Below are positions 45,065-55,347 of a DNA stretch of 64,000 nt, one piece after another. The notes under the pieces are model-generated. The model was not told where the DNA came from. It did no database searches and saw nothing but the letters and a program-made list of their open reading frames with translations. Origin of the DNA: Brenneria roseae subsp. roseae. Its GTDB lineage: Bacteria > Pseudomonadota > Gammaproteobacteria > Enterobacterales > Enterobacteriaceae. The translations under genes were made by a program, and so were the position numbers. The stretch spans positions 68,952-132,951 of the forward strand of contig NZ_KZ819029.1 in NCBI RefSeq assembly GCF_003115845.1, in the 5' to 3' direction. The stretch's first letter is position 1. Each line of letters starts with the position of its first letter.

Positions 45065-45937
45065 ATGATGAAAGGGATCGTACTCGCTGGCGGAACAGGT
45101 ACACGGTTATACCCGATTACCCGCGGAATTTCGAAACAGTTACTGCCGATTTATGATAAGCCCATGGTTTATTACCCTATTTCGGTTTTAATGCTTGCGG
45201 GTATCCGAGACATATTGCTCATTACCACACCGGAAGATATGCCCGCCTTCCAGCGTCTTTTAGGCGATGGCAGTCGCTTTGGCATTCAATTGAGTTATGC
45301 CATTCAGCCCAGTCCCGATGGCCTCGCCCAAGCCTTTATCATTGGCGAAAAGTTTATTAATGGTGAGCGTTGTGCCCTGGTTCTTGGCGATAATATCTAT
45401 TTTGGTCAGAGCTTTGGTAAAAAACTGGAAACCGTTGCGGCAAAAGAAGAAGGCGCTACAATTTTTGGCTATCAGGTAACCGATCCTGAACGGTTTGGTG
45501 TGGTCGAGTTCGATGAAGATTTCAGAGCACTATCAATAGAAGAAAAGCCAACCACGCCAAAATCAAATTGGGCCGTTACTGGGCTCTACTTCTACGATAA
45601 AAATGTGGTTGAAATGGCTCGTCAGGTGAAACCTTCATCTCGCGGCGAACTGGAAATTACCACGCTTAACCAAATGTATCTCGAACAGGGTTCGTTAAGT
45701 GTCGAACTGTTGGGTCGGGGATTTGCCTGGCTGGACACCGGCACGCATGATAGCCTGATTGAAGCCTCGCAATTCATTCATACCATCGAAAAACGTCAGG
45801 GGCTTAAAGTTGCCTGTCTGGAAGAGATCGCATTCCGTAAGGGTTGGATATCTCGTCAACAGCTTGCGGAAGAAGCAGACGTGATGATTAAAACGCCTTA
45901 TGGGCAATACTTAACACAATTAATCGCAGAAAAATAA
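45065..45937 (+). CDS. rmlA: Glucose-1-phosphate thymidylyltransferase (copy 1)
   Basis: 290 residues. [23 protein letters not shown] is the nucleotide-binding loop of RmlA, with [26 protein letters not shown] and [19 protein letters not shown] following. It makes dTDP-glucose from dTTP and glucose 1-phosphate. It is first in rmlA-rmlC-rmlD. Adjacent ATGs at 45065 and 45068 both fit; the second has better spacing from AGG. A second, clearly related rmlA lies at 58581. rmlB is missing between rmlA and the next gene. Confidence 0.95.
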   Translation: MMKGIVLAGGTGTRLYPITRGISKQLLPIYDKPMVYYPISVLMLAGIRDILLITTPEDMPAFQRLLGDGSRFGIQLSYAIQPSPDGLAQAFIIGEKFINGERCALVLGDNIYFGQSFGKKLETVAAKEEGATIFGYQVTDPERFGVVEFDEDFRALSIEEKPTTPKSNWAVTGLYFYDKNVVEMARQVKPSSRGELEITTLNQMYLEQGSLSVELLGRGFAWLDTGTHDSLIEASQFIHTIEKRQGLKVACLEEIAFRKGWISRQQLAEEADVMIKTPYGQYLTQLIAEK

Positions 45938-45938
45938 T

Positions 45939-46472
45939 ATGCATGTCATTGATACCGCTATTTATGGCGCAAAAATCATCCAGCCAAAAGTTTTTGGCGA
46001 CGCACGCGGATTCTTTTTGGAAACGTTTGAAAAGAAACGCTACCAGCAATACTTAAATATCGATCTGGACTTTGTTCAGGATAATCATTCTCGCTCAAGC
46101 AAAGGCGTACTACGAGGGTTGCATTTTCAGCAAAAAAATCCGCAAGGAAAACTGGTGCGGGTCGTGCGTGGTGAAGTTTTTGATGTTGCCGTTGATATAC
46201 GGCCACAATCGCCTACCTATGGGAAATGGGAAGGAACCATCCTCTCGGAGGAGAATAAAATGCAATTCTGGCTACCGCCAGGGTTGGCGCATGGTTTCGT
46301 CGTGCTTTCCGATATTGCCGATTTTGAATACAAATGTACGGATTACTATAACCCTAAAGATGAAGGCTGCCTGCTGTGGAACGATCCTGAAATCGGTATT
46401 AATTGGCCAATTTCAGAGCCCTTACTGTCAGAAAAAGACAGGCAAGGGAAACTGTTCAGAGATTTGAAATAA
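45939..46472 (+). CDS. rmlC: dTDP-4-dehydrorhamnose 3,5-epimerase
   Basis: 177 residues. It has the RmlC cupin pattern: DARGFFLETFEKKRYQQ, VQDNHSRSSKGVLRGLHFQ with the catalytic His, RVVRGEVFDVAVDIR, and FWLPPGLAHGF. It epimerises dTDP-4-keto-6-deoxyglucose at C3 and C5. It begins one base after the rmlA stop and shares one base with the rmlD start (TAATG), so the three genes are one unit. Confidence 0.96.
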   Translation: MHVIDTAIYGAKIIQPKVFGDARGFFLETFEKKRYQQYLNIDLDFVQDNHSRSSKGVLRGLHFQQKNPQGKLVRVVRGEVFDVAVDIRPQSPTYGKWEGTILSEENKMQFWLPPGLAHGFVVLSDIADFEYKCTDYYNPKDEGCLLWNDPEIGINWPISEPLLSEKDRQGKLFRDLK

Positions 46473-47317
46473 TGAAGATATTACTCACTGGCGCAAAAGG
46501 CCAACTGGGCCGCTGTTTTCAGGATCGTCTTCCATCAGAATGGGAAATCTGGGCAACGGACTGCGATGAACTTGATATCACAGACATTGGGCAGGTTGAA
46601 CAGGCGGTAGAACACTTTCAGCCAGATGCCATCGTAAATGCAGCGGCGTATACCGCTGTTGACAAAGCGGAATCAGAGCCCGAGTTAGCAGATCTAATCA
46701 ATGTAGCAGGCCCGGCCAATTTAGCCAGCGTTGCGAATAAACAGCATATACGCCTCGTTCACGTTTCCACTGACTATGTCTTTGATGGCAAGGCTACACA
46801 GCCTTACACTGAAACCAGCTCTACGAATCCATTAAGCGTATATGGCAGGACGAAACTCGCGGGCGAACAGGTGGTGATGAAAACAGCGCCTGATTCGATC
46901 ATTGTACGTACCGCATGGGTATTCAGTGAGTATGGTAATAATTTCGTCAAAACCATGCTTAGACTGGCTAAAGAACGAGATACGCTGAGCATTGTGAACG
47001 ATCAGCGCGGATGTCCGACCTATGCCGGTGATTTGGCGCAGGCGATTATTGAACTATTGCAACAACAGGCAAAAGGCGAGATTTATCACTATTGCGGTGA
47101 TAGAGAGGTGAGCTGGTATGAGTTTGCTGAAGTGATTTTTGATGTTGCAGCAAATAAATCGGTTCTGGCAAAAAGGCCGATACTGGCACCAATAACAACG
47201 GAACAATATCCGACACCGGCTCACAGACCTGGTTTTTCTACGTTGGCTTGCAATAATGTTAAACAGTTAAGTATTGATTTATCCAACTGGGAAAAAGCAT
47301 TAGAAAAAGTCATTTAA
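46472..47317 (+). CDS. rmlD: dTDP-4-dehydrorhamnose reductase
   Basis: 281 residues from the ATG at 46472 (MKILLTGAKGQLGRCFQDRL), a short-chain dehydrogenase-type protein. It has VHVSTDYVFDGK and the catalytic YGRTKLAGEQ (Tyr-x-x-x-Lys). It reduces the 4-keto group to give dTDP-L-rhamnose. Last gene of rmlACD; a strong convergent terminator follows. The ORF extends further upstream inside rmlC, but the TAATG junction decides the start. Confidence 0.96.
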   Translation: MKILLTGAKGQLGRCFQDRLPSEWEIWATDCDELDITDIGQVEQAVEHFQPDAIVNAAAYTAVDKAESEPELADLINVAGPANLASVANKQHIRLVHVSTDYVFDGKATQPYTETSSTNPLSVYGRTKLAGEQVVMKTAPDSIIVRTAWVFSEYGNNFVKTMLRLAKERDTLSIVNDQRGCPTYAGDLAQAIIELLQQQAKGEIYHYCGDREVSWYEFAEVIFDVAANKSVLAKRPILAPITTEQYPTPAHRPGFSTLACNNVKQLSIDLSNWEKALEKVI

Positions 47318-47321
47318 CCAA

Positions 47322-47352
47322 ATCCCTACTTTGCGTAACACAAAGTAGGGAT
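47322..47352. terminator. Convergent terminator between rmlD and ugd
   Basis: ATCCCTACTTTG / CAAAGTAGGGAT, a perfect 12-bp stem with a 7-base loop filling the 42-bp gap between the two convergent stops. Confidence 0.8.
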
Positions 47353-47359
47353 AACCATC

Positions 47360-48526
47360 TCAATCCGAGCCAAAAAGATCGCGCGTATACACTTTTTCTA
47401 TAACATCAGAGAGTTCATCAGTCATACGATTAGAAATAATCACATCGGATATCCCTTTGAACTCATCCAGATCATTAATTACTCGAGACCGGAAGAACGT
47501 ATCCTCTTTAAGTACAGGTTCATATACCACAACCTCAATACCCTTCGCCTTAATACGTTTCATCACCCCCTGGATCGCTGAGGCACGGAAATTATCTGAA
47601 CCTGCCTTCATTACCAAACGATAAACACCCACAACCTTGGGGTTGCGTTCGATAATAGAATCGGCAATAAAATCTTTGCGGGTACGATTTGCTTCAACAA
47701 TGGCGCTAATCAGGCTATTTGGTACACTAGCGTAGTTCGCCAACAACTGTTTCGTGTCTTTCGGTAAGCAATAACCACCGTAACCAAAAGAAGGATTGTT
47801 GTAATGGCTGCCGATACGGGGATCTAATCCTACCCCCTCGATAATCTGTTTACTATTCAAACCATGAATTTGCGCATAACTATCCAACTCGTTGAAATAT
47901 GCTACGCGCATTGCCAGATAGGTATTGGAAAAAAGTTTTATTGCTTCAGCTTCTGTTGAATCTGTAAAAAGGACAGGAACATCTTTCTTAATAGCTCCTT
48001 GCAGTAATAGACTTGCGAATATTTCCGCTCTTTCTGAACGCTCGCCGATGACAATGCGGGATGGATATAAGTTATCATACAGCGCTTTTCCTTCTCGCAG
48101 GAATTCCGGAGAGAAAATAATATTCTCAGTGTTGAATTTATCACGTAACTGTTTAGTATATCCAACAGGGATTGTAGATTTTATAATAATGATGGCATTA
48201 GAAGCAATGCTCAATACATCTTGAATCACTGACTCCACAGATTTTGTATTAAAATAATTCGTTTTAGGATCATAATCTGTAGGAGTTGCCACAATGACAA
48301 AATCAGCGTCTTTATATGCTACATACTTGTCTATCGTAGCATGTAAATCAAGATTTTTATTTTTAAGAAAATCCTCAATTTCCGTATCGACAATCGGAGA
48401 TGTTTTATCGTTTAAAAGTTCAACTTTTTCAGGAATAACATCTAATGCGATAACATGATTATGTTGTGCCAGTAATATGGCATTAGAGAGGCCTACATAG
48501 CCTGTACCTACAATTGCTATTTTCAT
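47360..48526 (-). CDS. ugd: UDP-glucose 6-dehydrogenase
   Basis: 388 residues. It has the N-terminal Rossmann motif [32 protein letters not shown] and [11 protein letters not shown], then the catalytic-Cys region [18 protein letters not shown]. It oxidises UDP-glucose to UDP-glucuronate, feeding the next gene's epimerase. Last gene of the long minus-strand polysaccharide locus, 63 bp after the epimerase. A 20-codon copy of its 3' end survives at 43399. Confidence 0.95.
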   Translation of the reverse strand: MKIAIVGTGYVGLSNAILLAQHNHVIALDVIPEKVELLNDKTSPIVDTEIEDFLKNKNLDLHATIDKYVAYKDADFVIVATPTDYDPKTNYFNTKSVESVIQDVLSIASNAIIIIKSTIPVGYTKQLRDKFNTENIIFSPEFLREGKALYDNLYPSRIVIGERSERAEIFASLLLQGAIKKDVPVLFTDSTEAEAIKLFSNTYLAMRVAYFNELDSYAQIHGLNSKQIIEGVGLDPRIGSHYNNPSFGYGGYCLPKDTKQLLANYASVPNSLISAIVEANRTRKDFIADSIIERNPKVVGVYRLVMKAGSDNFRASAIQGVMKRIKAKGIEVVVYEPVLKEDTFFRSRVINDLDEFKGISDVIISNRMTDELSDVIEKVYTRDLFGSD

Positions 48527-48589
48527 TTTCTAACCGTAAAATTAATAAAAAAATTGTAGTTTTTGTTTATAAAAATCAAGAAATTAACT

Positions 48590-49591
48590 TTAATAAAAAG
48601 ATTTATACCAGTTTACAAAGTTTGTCACACCTTCATTTATTCCAATTTTGGGTTTATACCCTGTAGCAGTAAAAAAGTCTTTCGTATCAGCCCAGGTCTG
48701 ATAAACATCACCAGGTTGCATTGGCAAAAAGTTTTTCTTCGCCTCTATACCTAATACATTTTCTAAAGCAGTAACAAAATCCATTAATTTTACTGGGCTA
48801 CCATTTCCTATATTATATATTTGATATGGTGCAGAACTGGTCGCCAAACTTCCAGACTCAACACTCCAATTATCATTTCCTTTAGGAACAGTGGCCGTGA
48901 TGCGAACAATGCCCTCCACGATGTCATCAATATAGGTAAAGTCTCGACTTAAATTACCATTATTGTAGATATCAATAGGCTCATTATTTAATATATTTTG
49001 CGTGAATTTAAATAACGCCATATCTGGACGTCCCCATGGACCATAAACGGTAAAAAAACGTAACCCAGTGGTAGGTATATTGTATAGATGGGAATACGAA
49101 TGAGCCATTAGTTCGTTTGCTTTTTTAGTAGCAGCATATAATGAAACAGGATGATCTACTGAATCAACTGTAGAAAATGGAGTTTTATTATTCAGGCCGT
49201 ATACTGAGCTAGATGAAGCATATACCAAATGTTTTATCTTACATTTCCGACAACATTCTAAAATATTAAGGTAGCCGACTAAATTACTGTCTGCATACAC
49301 ACTAGGATTTTGCAATGAGTACCGCACTCCCGCTTGAGCTGCAAGATGAACTACGCAGTCAAAATTCTCAGACATAAACAAACTATTAAGGCCATCTTTA
49401 TCAGAGATATCCAATCTGATAAATTTAAAATTATTCTCAGATTTCAAGATATCTAATCTAGATTCTTTCAGATTTATATCATAGTAATCATTGATATTAT
49501 CAATACCAACGACAGTATCGCCTTTACTACAGAAAGATAGAGCAGCTGCATAACCAATAAATCCAGCTGCACCTGTAATCAATATTTTCAT
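48590..49591 (-). CDS. NAD-dependent epimerase, likely UDP-glucuronate 4-epimerase
   Basis: 333 residues from the ATG at 49591. It has KILITGAAGFIGYAAALSF (NAD site), YASSSSVYGLNNKTPF and the catalytic YAATKKANELMAHSY. TGLRFFTVYGPWGRPDMALFKF follows; the RPDMALFKFT stretch is typical of the UDP-GlcA 4-epimerase branch (Gla/LpsL). It would convert UDP-GlcA from Ugd, the next gene, to UDP-GalA. Substrate specificity is inferred from the motif and the neighbour. A GTG three codons upstream is the only longer start. Confidence 0.85.
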   Translation of the reverse strand: MKILITGAAGFIGYAAALSFCSKGDTVVGIDNINDYYDINLKESRLDILKSENNFKFIRLDISDKDGLNSLFMSENFDCVVHLAAQAGVRYSLQNPSVYADSNLVGYLNILECCRKCKIKHLVYASSSSVYGLNNKTPFSTVDSVDHPVSLYAATKKANELMAHSYSHLYNIPTTGLRFFTVYGPWGRPDMALFKFTQNILNNEPIDIYNNGNLSRDFTYIDDIVEGIVRITATVPKGNDNWSVESGSLATSSAPYQIYNIGNGSPVKLMDFVTALENVLGIEAKKNFLPMQPGDVYQTWADTKDFFTATGYKPKIGINEGVTNFVNWYKSFY

Positions 49592-49620
49592 AGGTTCCAC
49601 TCAAGAGTAAAAAGTTTAGC

Positions 49621-50742
49621 TTAGTAAGCTCGAACTAATTCTTTAACAGCCCTGACATATTCATTAATAACAATTTTCTCATCAAATTCATTCTCAGCTT
49701 TTTTACGACTATATTCTCCCATAGCCAATCTTTGAGCATGAGTCATATTTATCATACTTTCCATTTTTTCAAGAAGACTGAGACTAGATCTTGGCGTACA
49801 TAAAAAGCCATTAATACCATCAACTACAGTTTCTCTGCATCCAACATTGTCGGTAGTAATAATTGGTTTTCCCATAGCACAAGCCTCCAAAAGAGATTTA
49901 GGTACCCCCTCTCTATAAAAAGAAGGTAAGACGATACAATCAGATCGCCCAATCTCTTTTTCAACATTTTGTGATACTCCCAAGTATGAAACAATGCCTT
50001 CATTAACCCAGATGTTTATTTGGTCTGACGATATCGCAGACGGGCTTACTGAATCAATAAACCCTAATAGGTTAAACTCGACAGAATCGCCATACTTATT
50101 TTTTAAAATTTTTGCAGCTTCTGCAAAATGAACTACACCTTTTTCTACTAATAATCTAGCGACCAAAAGAAACCTGACAACGCCATCATCTGGCGCCGAA
50201 ACAGTGCAAAACCGTTCTAAATCAACTCCTGAACCAGGTAATCTTTTGGTCTTACTAATTGGAATAAGGTCGTTATCAATGAAAAAATTTCTATCTGTTT
50301 CGTTTTGAAAAAAAACCCTATATGCTTTATTTTGAGATAGCTTATATAAATTTTTCACTATAAAATATAAAAAATTATTTTTATTAAAAGACACTCCCAA
50401 TCCCGCAATATTATTAATAACCTTTGAACCTGCATAGGTTGCAGCCAATGTGCTATAAATATTATTTTTAGGCGTAAAATTTAACACAACATCAGGTTTT
50501 AATTTATTATAAATTTTAAAAAACCTAATTATCAGTAAAATTTCCTTCAAAGGATTGATACTACCCCGTTCGATATGGACGGGAATAAAATCGGCTCCTA
50601 ATGAAATTATTTTATCTGAATATTCATCTTTAGGGGATATAACAACGATAGAATAACCATTATCAATTAATGCCTTGATTGTATTTTTTCTAAAATTATA
50701 TATATACCAACTAGTATTTGCAGTAAGCACGATAACGGCCAT
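49621..50742 (-). CDS. Glycosyltransferase family 4
   Basis: 373 residues with a GT-B fold pattern. N-terminal VIVLTANTSWYIYNFRKNTI and VLNFTPKNNIYSTLAA lead to a C-terminal donor-binding domain with FLLVARLLVEKGVVHFAEA and the EX7E-type SFYREGVPKSLLEACAMGKPI. The N-terminus resembles WbpL/PglA-linked HexNAc or uronic transferases, but the sugar cannot be assigned. It is a cytoplasmic, membrane-associated enzyme building the repeat unit. Low GC, like the genes around it. Confidence 0.88.
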   Translation of the reverse strand: MAVIVLTANTSWYIYNFRKNTIKALIDNGYSIVVISPKDEYSDKIISLGADFIPVHIERGSINPLKEILLIIRFFKIYNKLKPDVVLNFTPKNNIYSTLAATYAGSKVINNIAGLGVSFNKNNFLYFIVKNLYKLSQNKAYRVFFQNETDRNFFIDNDLIPISKTKRLPGSGVDLERFCTVSAPDDGVVRFLLVARLLVEKGVVHFAEAAKILKNKYGDSVEFNLLGFIDSVSPSAISSDQINIWVNEGIVSYLGVSQNVEKEIGRSDCIVLPSFYREGVPKSLLEACAMGKPIITTDNVGCRETVVDGINGFLCTPRSSLSLLEKMESMINMTHAQRLAMGEYSRKKAENEFDEKIVINEYVRAVKELVRAY

Positions 50743-50796
50743 AACTTAACCTTAAGAAAATTTCAATAACAAATAAATACTTTATGAATCAAAATA

Positions 50797-51861
50797 TCAT
50801 AACACTCCCGTATTCCCTAAATATCTCTTTTCCATGCGAGAAAATATCGGAATACAGTAAAAAAGAATAAGTAAAAATGGATAATAACCTTGCTTATATC
50901 TAATAGCACTACCATAATTCATAACACCGAATGGATATGTGGCGAAAAGTAAAAGGAGAGTAGAAAAAACCAGCATTGATATAAATGAAAGTCTAAATCT
51001 ATTAGATATCAAAATAAAAAACAATGTTATTAATATAATAGTTATTATCAGCGATTCAATAAAAACAAAAAGGACAATCATACTTCGTCCAGCCTCGGAA
51101 AATGTTGGTCCCCAAAAAGATAACAACATGCCTTCAAAAGCTTTTGTATACCAATCACTAGGCCTTACCCAAAACTCCTCACGACTCGCTCCAGCTTCGA
51201 GATCAAATCCTCGGATAACTCTGAATACCGTGTCAGAAATTACATCATTGAATGAATAGAGGGTAATTGCTATTGCCGTAATCCCAATTATAGATACCAT
51301 CAGAAAAATACTTGCATTAGAATTTTTCTTACCAAATAGATAACCTGTTAGATAGCAAACAATAATGCTTGGCATATATTGAGGTTTAAATATAACAATG
51401 ATATAAAGTGCTAATAAAACAACAAAAGAATTAAGCCGGTTAAATTTAAAGTATAACCTGACAATATCAGACGCCAGTATAATCATAAAACCTGATACAA
51501 TTGCTTCTTTTGATGGAACACTGGTCCAGATTAAATAACTTGGAAAGGATAAGAAAGCAAGCAATGTGTAAAGTTGGAGACGTGTAAACGTGAAATCTCT
51601 TAGTGCATAAAACGTTAAGCATAAATTTATAATTGCAAATCCCAAGAATGCAAACGCACTACCACCAAGACCAAGAATACCGCCAATAAAATCCATAAAA
51701 GCAGTAGAATCATAGAAAGTCCTTAGCGAAATATTCAAATCCGCATTAATATATCTTTCACTATCACCAATTTTAGTAATGCTACTAAGAATGAAAAGTG
51801 ATATTAAAGAATAAAGAACTTTTATTGAGAAAAAAAGGAACCAAGGTTTATTTATTTTCAT
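50797..51861 (-). CDS. wzy: Polysaccharide polymerase (Wzy-like) membrane protein
   Basis: 354 residues and at least nine hydrophobic segments, with a longer hydrophilic loop (about residues 215-250: RGFDLEAGASREEFWVRPSDW) and a short basic tail. No sequence signature is strong. The call rests on topology and on being the only such protein in a Wzx/Wzy-type locus. The ATG at 51861 overlaps the upstream glycosyltransferase gene by 14 bp; an in-frame TTG at 51879 is less likely. Confidence 0.7.
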   Translation of the reverse strand: MKINKPWFLFFSIKVLYSLISLFILSSITKIGDSERYINADLNISLRTFYDSTAFMDFIGGILGLGGSAFAFLGFAIINLCLTFYALRDFTFTRLQLYTLLAFLSFPSYLIWTSVPSKEAIVSGFMIILASDIVRLYFKFNRLNSFVVLLALYIIVIFKPQYMPSIIVCYLTGYLFGKKNSNASIFLMVSIIGITAIAITLYSFNDVISDTVFRVIRGFDLEAGASREEFWVRPSDWYTKAFEGMLLSFWGPTFSEAGRSMIVLFVFIESLIITIILITLFFILISNRFRLSFISMLVFSTLLLLFATYPFGVMNYGSAIRYKQGYYPFLLILFYCIPIFSRMEKRYLGNTGVL

Positions 51862-52825
51862 ATTTCCAGCAAAATTCAAATTTATTTTTACTTGTAAAAA
51901 AATATCTTACCAGAGACAGAAGTCTTAACACAGAGTGAGCAAGATTTTTTTTCCCAAAAACAAGAATATAGATAAGAGAAAAAATGAAGAGAAATAACAA
52001 AGCATATTTAACTTTAAAAAAAGAAATAAACAAAAACAAAGAAAAGAAACCCAAGAAACAAAAAAAGGGAGATTGATTTAGGATCGTATATTTAAAAGAA
52101 CCATTTTTATAAGAATTAAATATATAATGAGAAAAATAATAACCAGTCCCATATCGTTTACAATAAGACCGAATGTTTGATGAGTAACTAGCAGTCTTTC
52201 TATTATTATGAATAATAAATGGAATGTTAATACACTTTATATTATAGCCCAGACTCATAATATTAGATAAGACAAGTTGTTCTTCCCACATAATCTGATC
52301 TGGTTGGAACCCTCCAGACTTTATTAAAACATCTCGGCGAACTAAAAATGCACCACCAATGTGTTTGACATTAGACATATTTTTGTTTTTATAGAAGTCT
52401 TTCGTTTTAATTTCAAACTCATTTCGGAAATAATTAAAAGTATTTTCTTGGCGAAGTCCAATGCAACCAACTGTAGAATCAGACAGAATATTCTCTGAAA
52501 AAATATTTTCTAGAAAACTTACATCTAAGAGCATATCACCATCTAAAAATAAAATATAGTTATACTTAGCATTTAATTCACCAACTTTTCTCGCAGCCGA
52601 AGCACTTCTGTTTTTAGTAAGCTTAAATATTTTACAGTTTCTAACCCCTCGAGCAATATCAACACTTCTGTCAGATGAACCACTATCTACATATATAATC
52701 TCATATTCAGCACGATCTAACTTAGAGATAGCTTTTGTTATAGACTGGAAACATCCATCTAATGATACCTCCTCATTAAGTCCTATAACAACAAAAGAGA
52801 TCGAAATCCTCGAATTATCCATCAT
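51848..52825 (-). CDS. Glycosyltransferase family 2
   Basis: 325 residues. The GT-A domain has ISFVVIGLNEEVSLDGCFQSI, IIYVDSGSSDRSVDIA, ILFLDGDMLLD (the DxD region) and GGAFLVRRDVL. The C-terminal hydrophobic region (about residues 250-300, FFCFLGFFSLFLFISFF) would anchor it to the inner membrane. Sugar unknown. It begins one base after the pyruvyltransferase stop and its end overlaps the polymerase start. Confidence 0.88.
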   Translation of the reverse strand: MMDNSRISISFVVIGLNEEVSLDGCFQSITKAISKLDRAEYEIIYVDSGSSDRSVDIARGVRNCKIFKLTKNRSASAARKVGELNAKYNYILFLDGDMLLDVSFLENIFSENILSDSTVGCIGLRQENTFNYFRNEFEIKTKDFYKNKNMSNVKHIGGAFLVRRDVLIKSGGFQPDQIMWEEQLVLSNIMSLGYNIKCINIPFIIHNNRKTASYSSNIRSYCKRYGTGYYFSHYIFNSYKNGSFKYTILNQSPFFCFLGFFSLFLFISFFKVKYALLFLFIFSLIYILVFGKKNLAHSVLRLLSLVRYFFTSKNKFEFCWKYENK

Positions 52826-52826
52826 T

Positions 52827-53936
52827 CTAGCCTAATATTCTGCTGTAAGGTTTCAAAGAAAAAGATTCATAATCACTTGGTTTGAGCACATCAAGTTTAG
52901 CGGTGAGCAATTCATTGAGCACTAAATCAACCCTCTGAGAGGTAATATTGATATTATCTAATCTTATATCTCTAGGATAGAAAATAGCATTATTAAAATC
53001 AGTGCATTTTTTATGATATTCAACAAGACAAAAATTAATGCCTGATAAATACGCAGCAATACCCCCATGTAGTCTAGTTGTAATAAAAAAATCACATTCC
53101 TTTATTTTATCTATTGATTGTAAGGGATTTTCATGTTGCCAAAGGGAAACATTTATTCCATTTTCAGTAAGAAGATCGAATATATTTTTTGATATATAAT
53201 AATCACCCAAATCATCATTAGTATTTAAAACAAAAACAATAACTTCAATGCTTCTATTTTTAGAGCAAAAATTGATAATACCATCAATAAGAGCGGAACT
53301 TCGATTATCTTCAATTCTTTTATCGCCTCCCGCATATCGTTCATAAAAGCATAAAGATACACCTAGTTTCTGAGTATTAGAGGGATATAATTTAATACGT
53401 TTGAAATAAGGATAGAGCACACCGGCTATATCAAAATTATTATCAGGAATATGTGTACATTTAATACGCTTACACTCATCAACAGATGCATTATCTCTAA
53501 CTGAGAGATAGGATAAAGAATTAATAAACTTTCGACTAAACACCTCATCTTTCTTGCTAGAAAAAGGACCGACTGAAACACCTATAGCGTAAAACTTACA
53601 AATACCTATCCTTGCAAGAATATACTGAAGCATTCTCATATTATTTGATGTATTTGATGAAATAACAGATCCACCTGCAAGCACAATTTTATCGTATAAG
53701 AACGAGTAAAATAGCATAAAAAACATACGGGTAAGCTTGCTAAAAAAACTATTCCCTCGATAAATTTCACTTAAAAAATCTGGTACTAAAAAATTAGCAT
53801 CTATCCCATCAATCTTAGGAGATAATATAGCTATATCAATTTCAGTCTCATTCTTTAATGCTTCTAACGATGCAAGAGGGAAAAGATCGTCACCAAAGTT
53901 ATTAAAACCGTAGTAGCCGGTAAATAATATTTTCAT
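52827..53936 (-). CDS. Polysaccharide pyruvyl transferase family protein
   Basis: 369 residues. MKILFTGYYGFNNFGDDLFP and the later IKECDFFITTRLHGGIAAYLSG are the hallmarks of the polysaccharide pyruvyltransferase (WcaK/CsaB) family. Such enzymes add a ketal pyruvate to a sugar residue, giving the polymer acidity. Acceptor unknown. It lies 8 bp after the acetyltransferase gene. Confidence 0.87.
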   Translation of the reverse strand: MKILFTGYYGFNNFGDDLFPLASLEALKNETEIDIAILSPKIDGIDANFLVPDFLSEIYRGNSFFSKLTRMFFMLFYSFLYDKIVLAGGSVISSNTSNNMRMLQYILARIGICKFYAIGVSVGPFSSKKDEVFSRKFINSLSYLSVRDNASVDECKRIKCTHIPDNNFDIAGVLYPYFKRIKLYPSNTQKLGVSLCFYERYAGGDKRIEDNRSSALIDGIINFCSKNRSIEVIVFVLNTNDDLGDYYISKNIFDLLTENGINVSLWQHENPLQSIDKIKECDFFITTRLHGGIAAYLSGINFCLVEYHKKCTDFNNAIFYPRDIRLDNINITSQRVDLVLNELLTAKLDVLKPSDYESFSLKPYSRILG

Positions 53937-53944
53937 AAATATAT

Positions 53945-54523
53945 CTAGTCTAATTCTCTAATAACAACTGCAGGATTACCTGCCACCAAGACATTATCAG
54001 GAACAGAAGTTGTCAACACACTTCCTGCACCAACTATAGAGTTAATACCTATTGTGACGCCTTTTAATATGATCACATTTGAACAAATCCATACGTTATC
54101 CTTTATAACAACATCTCTGTCAATAGCATTTTTTTTAGTTTTCATACCGCTTGTAATAGCATGAAAGTCACTTCCAAATATTTTAACATTATCACCGATC
54201 AAACAATTATACCCAATCTCGATCTTTGCTTTATTTGCAATAATACAGAAGCCATTATTAATGGCCGTATTATCTTTAATAATAATCTCTGAGTCTACTT
54301 CTCGAGCTTCTATATATGCATATGTATTTAAATATCCAGGTGAATTTCTAACTCCGAAGGTAACTGAGCTATGTATTTTCACATTCCCTTTTCCTGTTAT
54401 ATATACCGGCTGCATAGCTTTAAAAGAGTGAATTCGGAATAATATTAAACTATAGTAAGCACGTCTTAGATATTGATGACTTTCAACCAAAAGGAACCTT
54501 ATTATTCTAAAAAATCTTTTCAT
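53945..54523 (-). CDS. Hexapeptide-repeat acyltransferase (WbbJ/NodL-like)
   Basis: 192 residues. Left-handed beta-helix hexapeptides run from about residue 45 (VYITGKGNVKIHSSVTFG) to IEIGYNCLIGDNVKIFGSDFH, VIKDNVWICSNVIILKGVTIG and VPDNVLVAGNPAVVIRE. The GSDFHAI and GNPA motifs fit O-acetyltransferases of the maltose/galactoside acetyltransferase branch. It likely O-acetylates a repeat-unit sugar. It overlaps the preceding glycosyltransferase gene by 17 bp. Confidence 0.87.
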   Translation of the reverse strand: MKRFFRIIRFLLVESHQYLRRAYYSLILFRIHSFKAMQPVYITGKGNVKIHSSVTFGVRNSPGYLNTYAYIEAREVDSEIIIKDNTAINNGFCIIANKAKIEIGYNCLIGDNVKIFGSDFHAITSGMKTKKNAIDRDVVIKDNVWICSNVIILKGVTIGINSIVGAGSVLTTSVPDNVLVAGNPAVVIRELD

Positions 54524-55310
54524 ATAAAATTCTACCTATAATTCTAAAATCATATAAAAAGTAAAAAATGTTTAACTTGATTTTCTCAGTTAAATTGAAA
54601 TCATTCAAAGTTAGAGCTGCTTTCCTGCATTTTATAAAATATCTACGCCTGTCAATGTAACTCGCTATGGTATTAAATGTGTTAGTTATATTAGAATCGT
54701 GCCTTCGATAAAAAGATATAATATCCGGAATAAACACTAGTTTTCCTGCAGAAGCTATTTTTAGATAAACTAGCCATTCTCCATAAAGCTTATATGATTC
54801 ATCCCATCCAGAAACAGATAAGAAAACACTCTTCCTGAAACAGAGCCCGCAGCTTTGAAAAATGTTTCTTTTAGACATCTCATATCTATAATTATTTGTG
54901 ACCTTAATTATTTTAGATGGTGAGATAAAATAATCGCCGACAATATCAGTTGGACTCAAAATCTTTGATGCATTATGACAAATAGTGACATTTTCGTCGA
55001 GGAAGACATCTTTTATCTTATTAAGATGATTTTTATCTAATACATCATCTTGCCCTAAGCAAATAATGAGTTCCCCTTTAGCCTGAGAAACTGCTTCATT
55101 AATATTCTTAGCTAATCCTTGATTTATTTTTTTTTCAATAATTTTAACTTCTGTAGGATACCTCGACCTTACCATGTTAACAGTACCATCTTTAGATGCA
55201 TCATCAATAAGAATAATTTCAAAATCACGAAATGTTTGTTGTAGTATGGAATCAATAGTTTTAAAAATATATTTCTCGCCATTATAAGACGGTATCACTA
55301 TCGTGAACAT
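54507..55310 (-). CDS. Glycosyltransferase family 2
   Basis: 267 residues. FTIVIPSYNGEKYIFKTIDS, FEIILIDDASKDGTVN, LIICLGQDDVLDKNH (DxD-type) and the C-terminal FIPDIISFYRRHDSNIT are classic GT2 features. Acceptor and donor are unknown. No membrane segment. Its 3' end overlaps the acetyltransferase gene. It lies 37 bp after the flippase stop. Confidence 0.9.
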   Translation of the reverse strand: MFTIVIPSYNGEKYIFKTIDSILQQTFRDFEIILIDDASKDGTVNMVRSRYPTEVKIIEKKINQGLAKNINEAVSQAKGELIICLGQDDVLDKNHLNKIKDVFLDENVTICHNASKILSPTDIVGDYFISPSKIIKVTNNYRYEMSKRNIFQSCGLCFRKSVFLSVSGWDESYKLYGEWLVYLKIASAGKLVFIPDIISFYRRHDSNITNTFNTIASYIDRRRYFIKCRKAALTLNDFNLTEKIKLNIFYFLYDFRIIGRILYEKIF

Positions 55311-55347
55311 TGAACGTAACCTATAAATTAATTATAAATTTAAAACA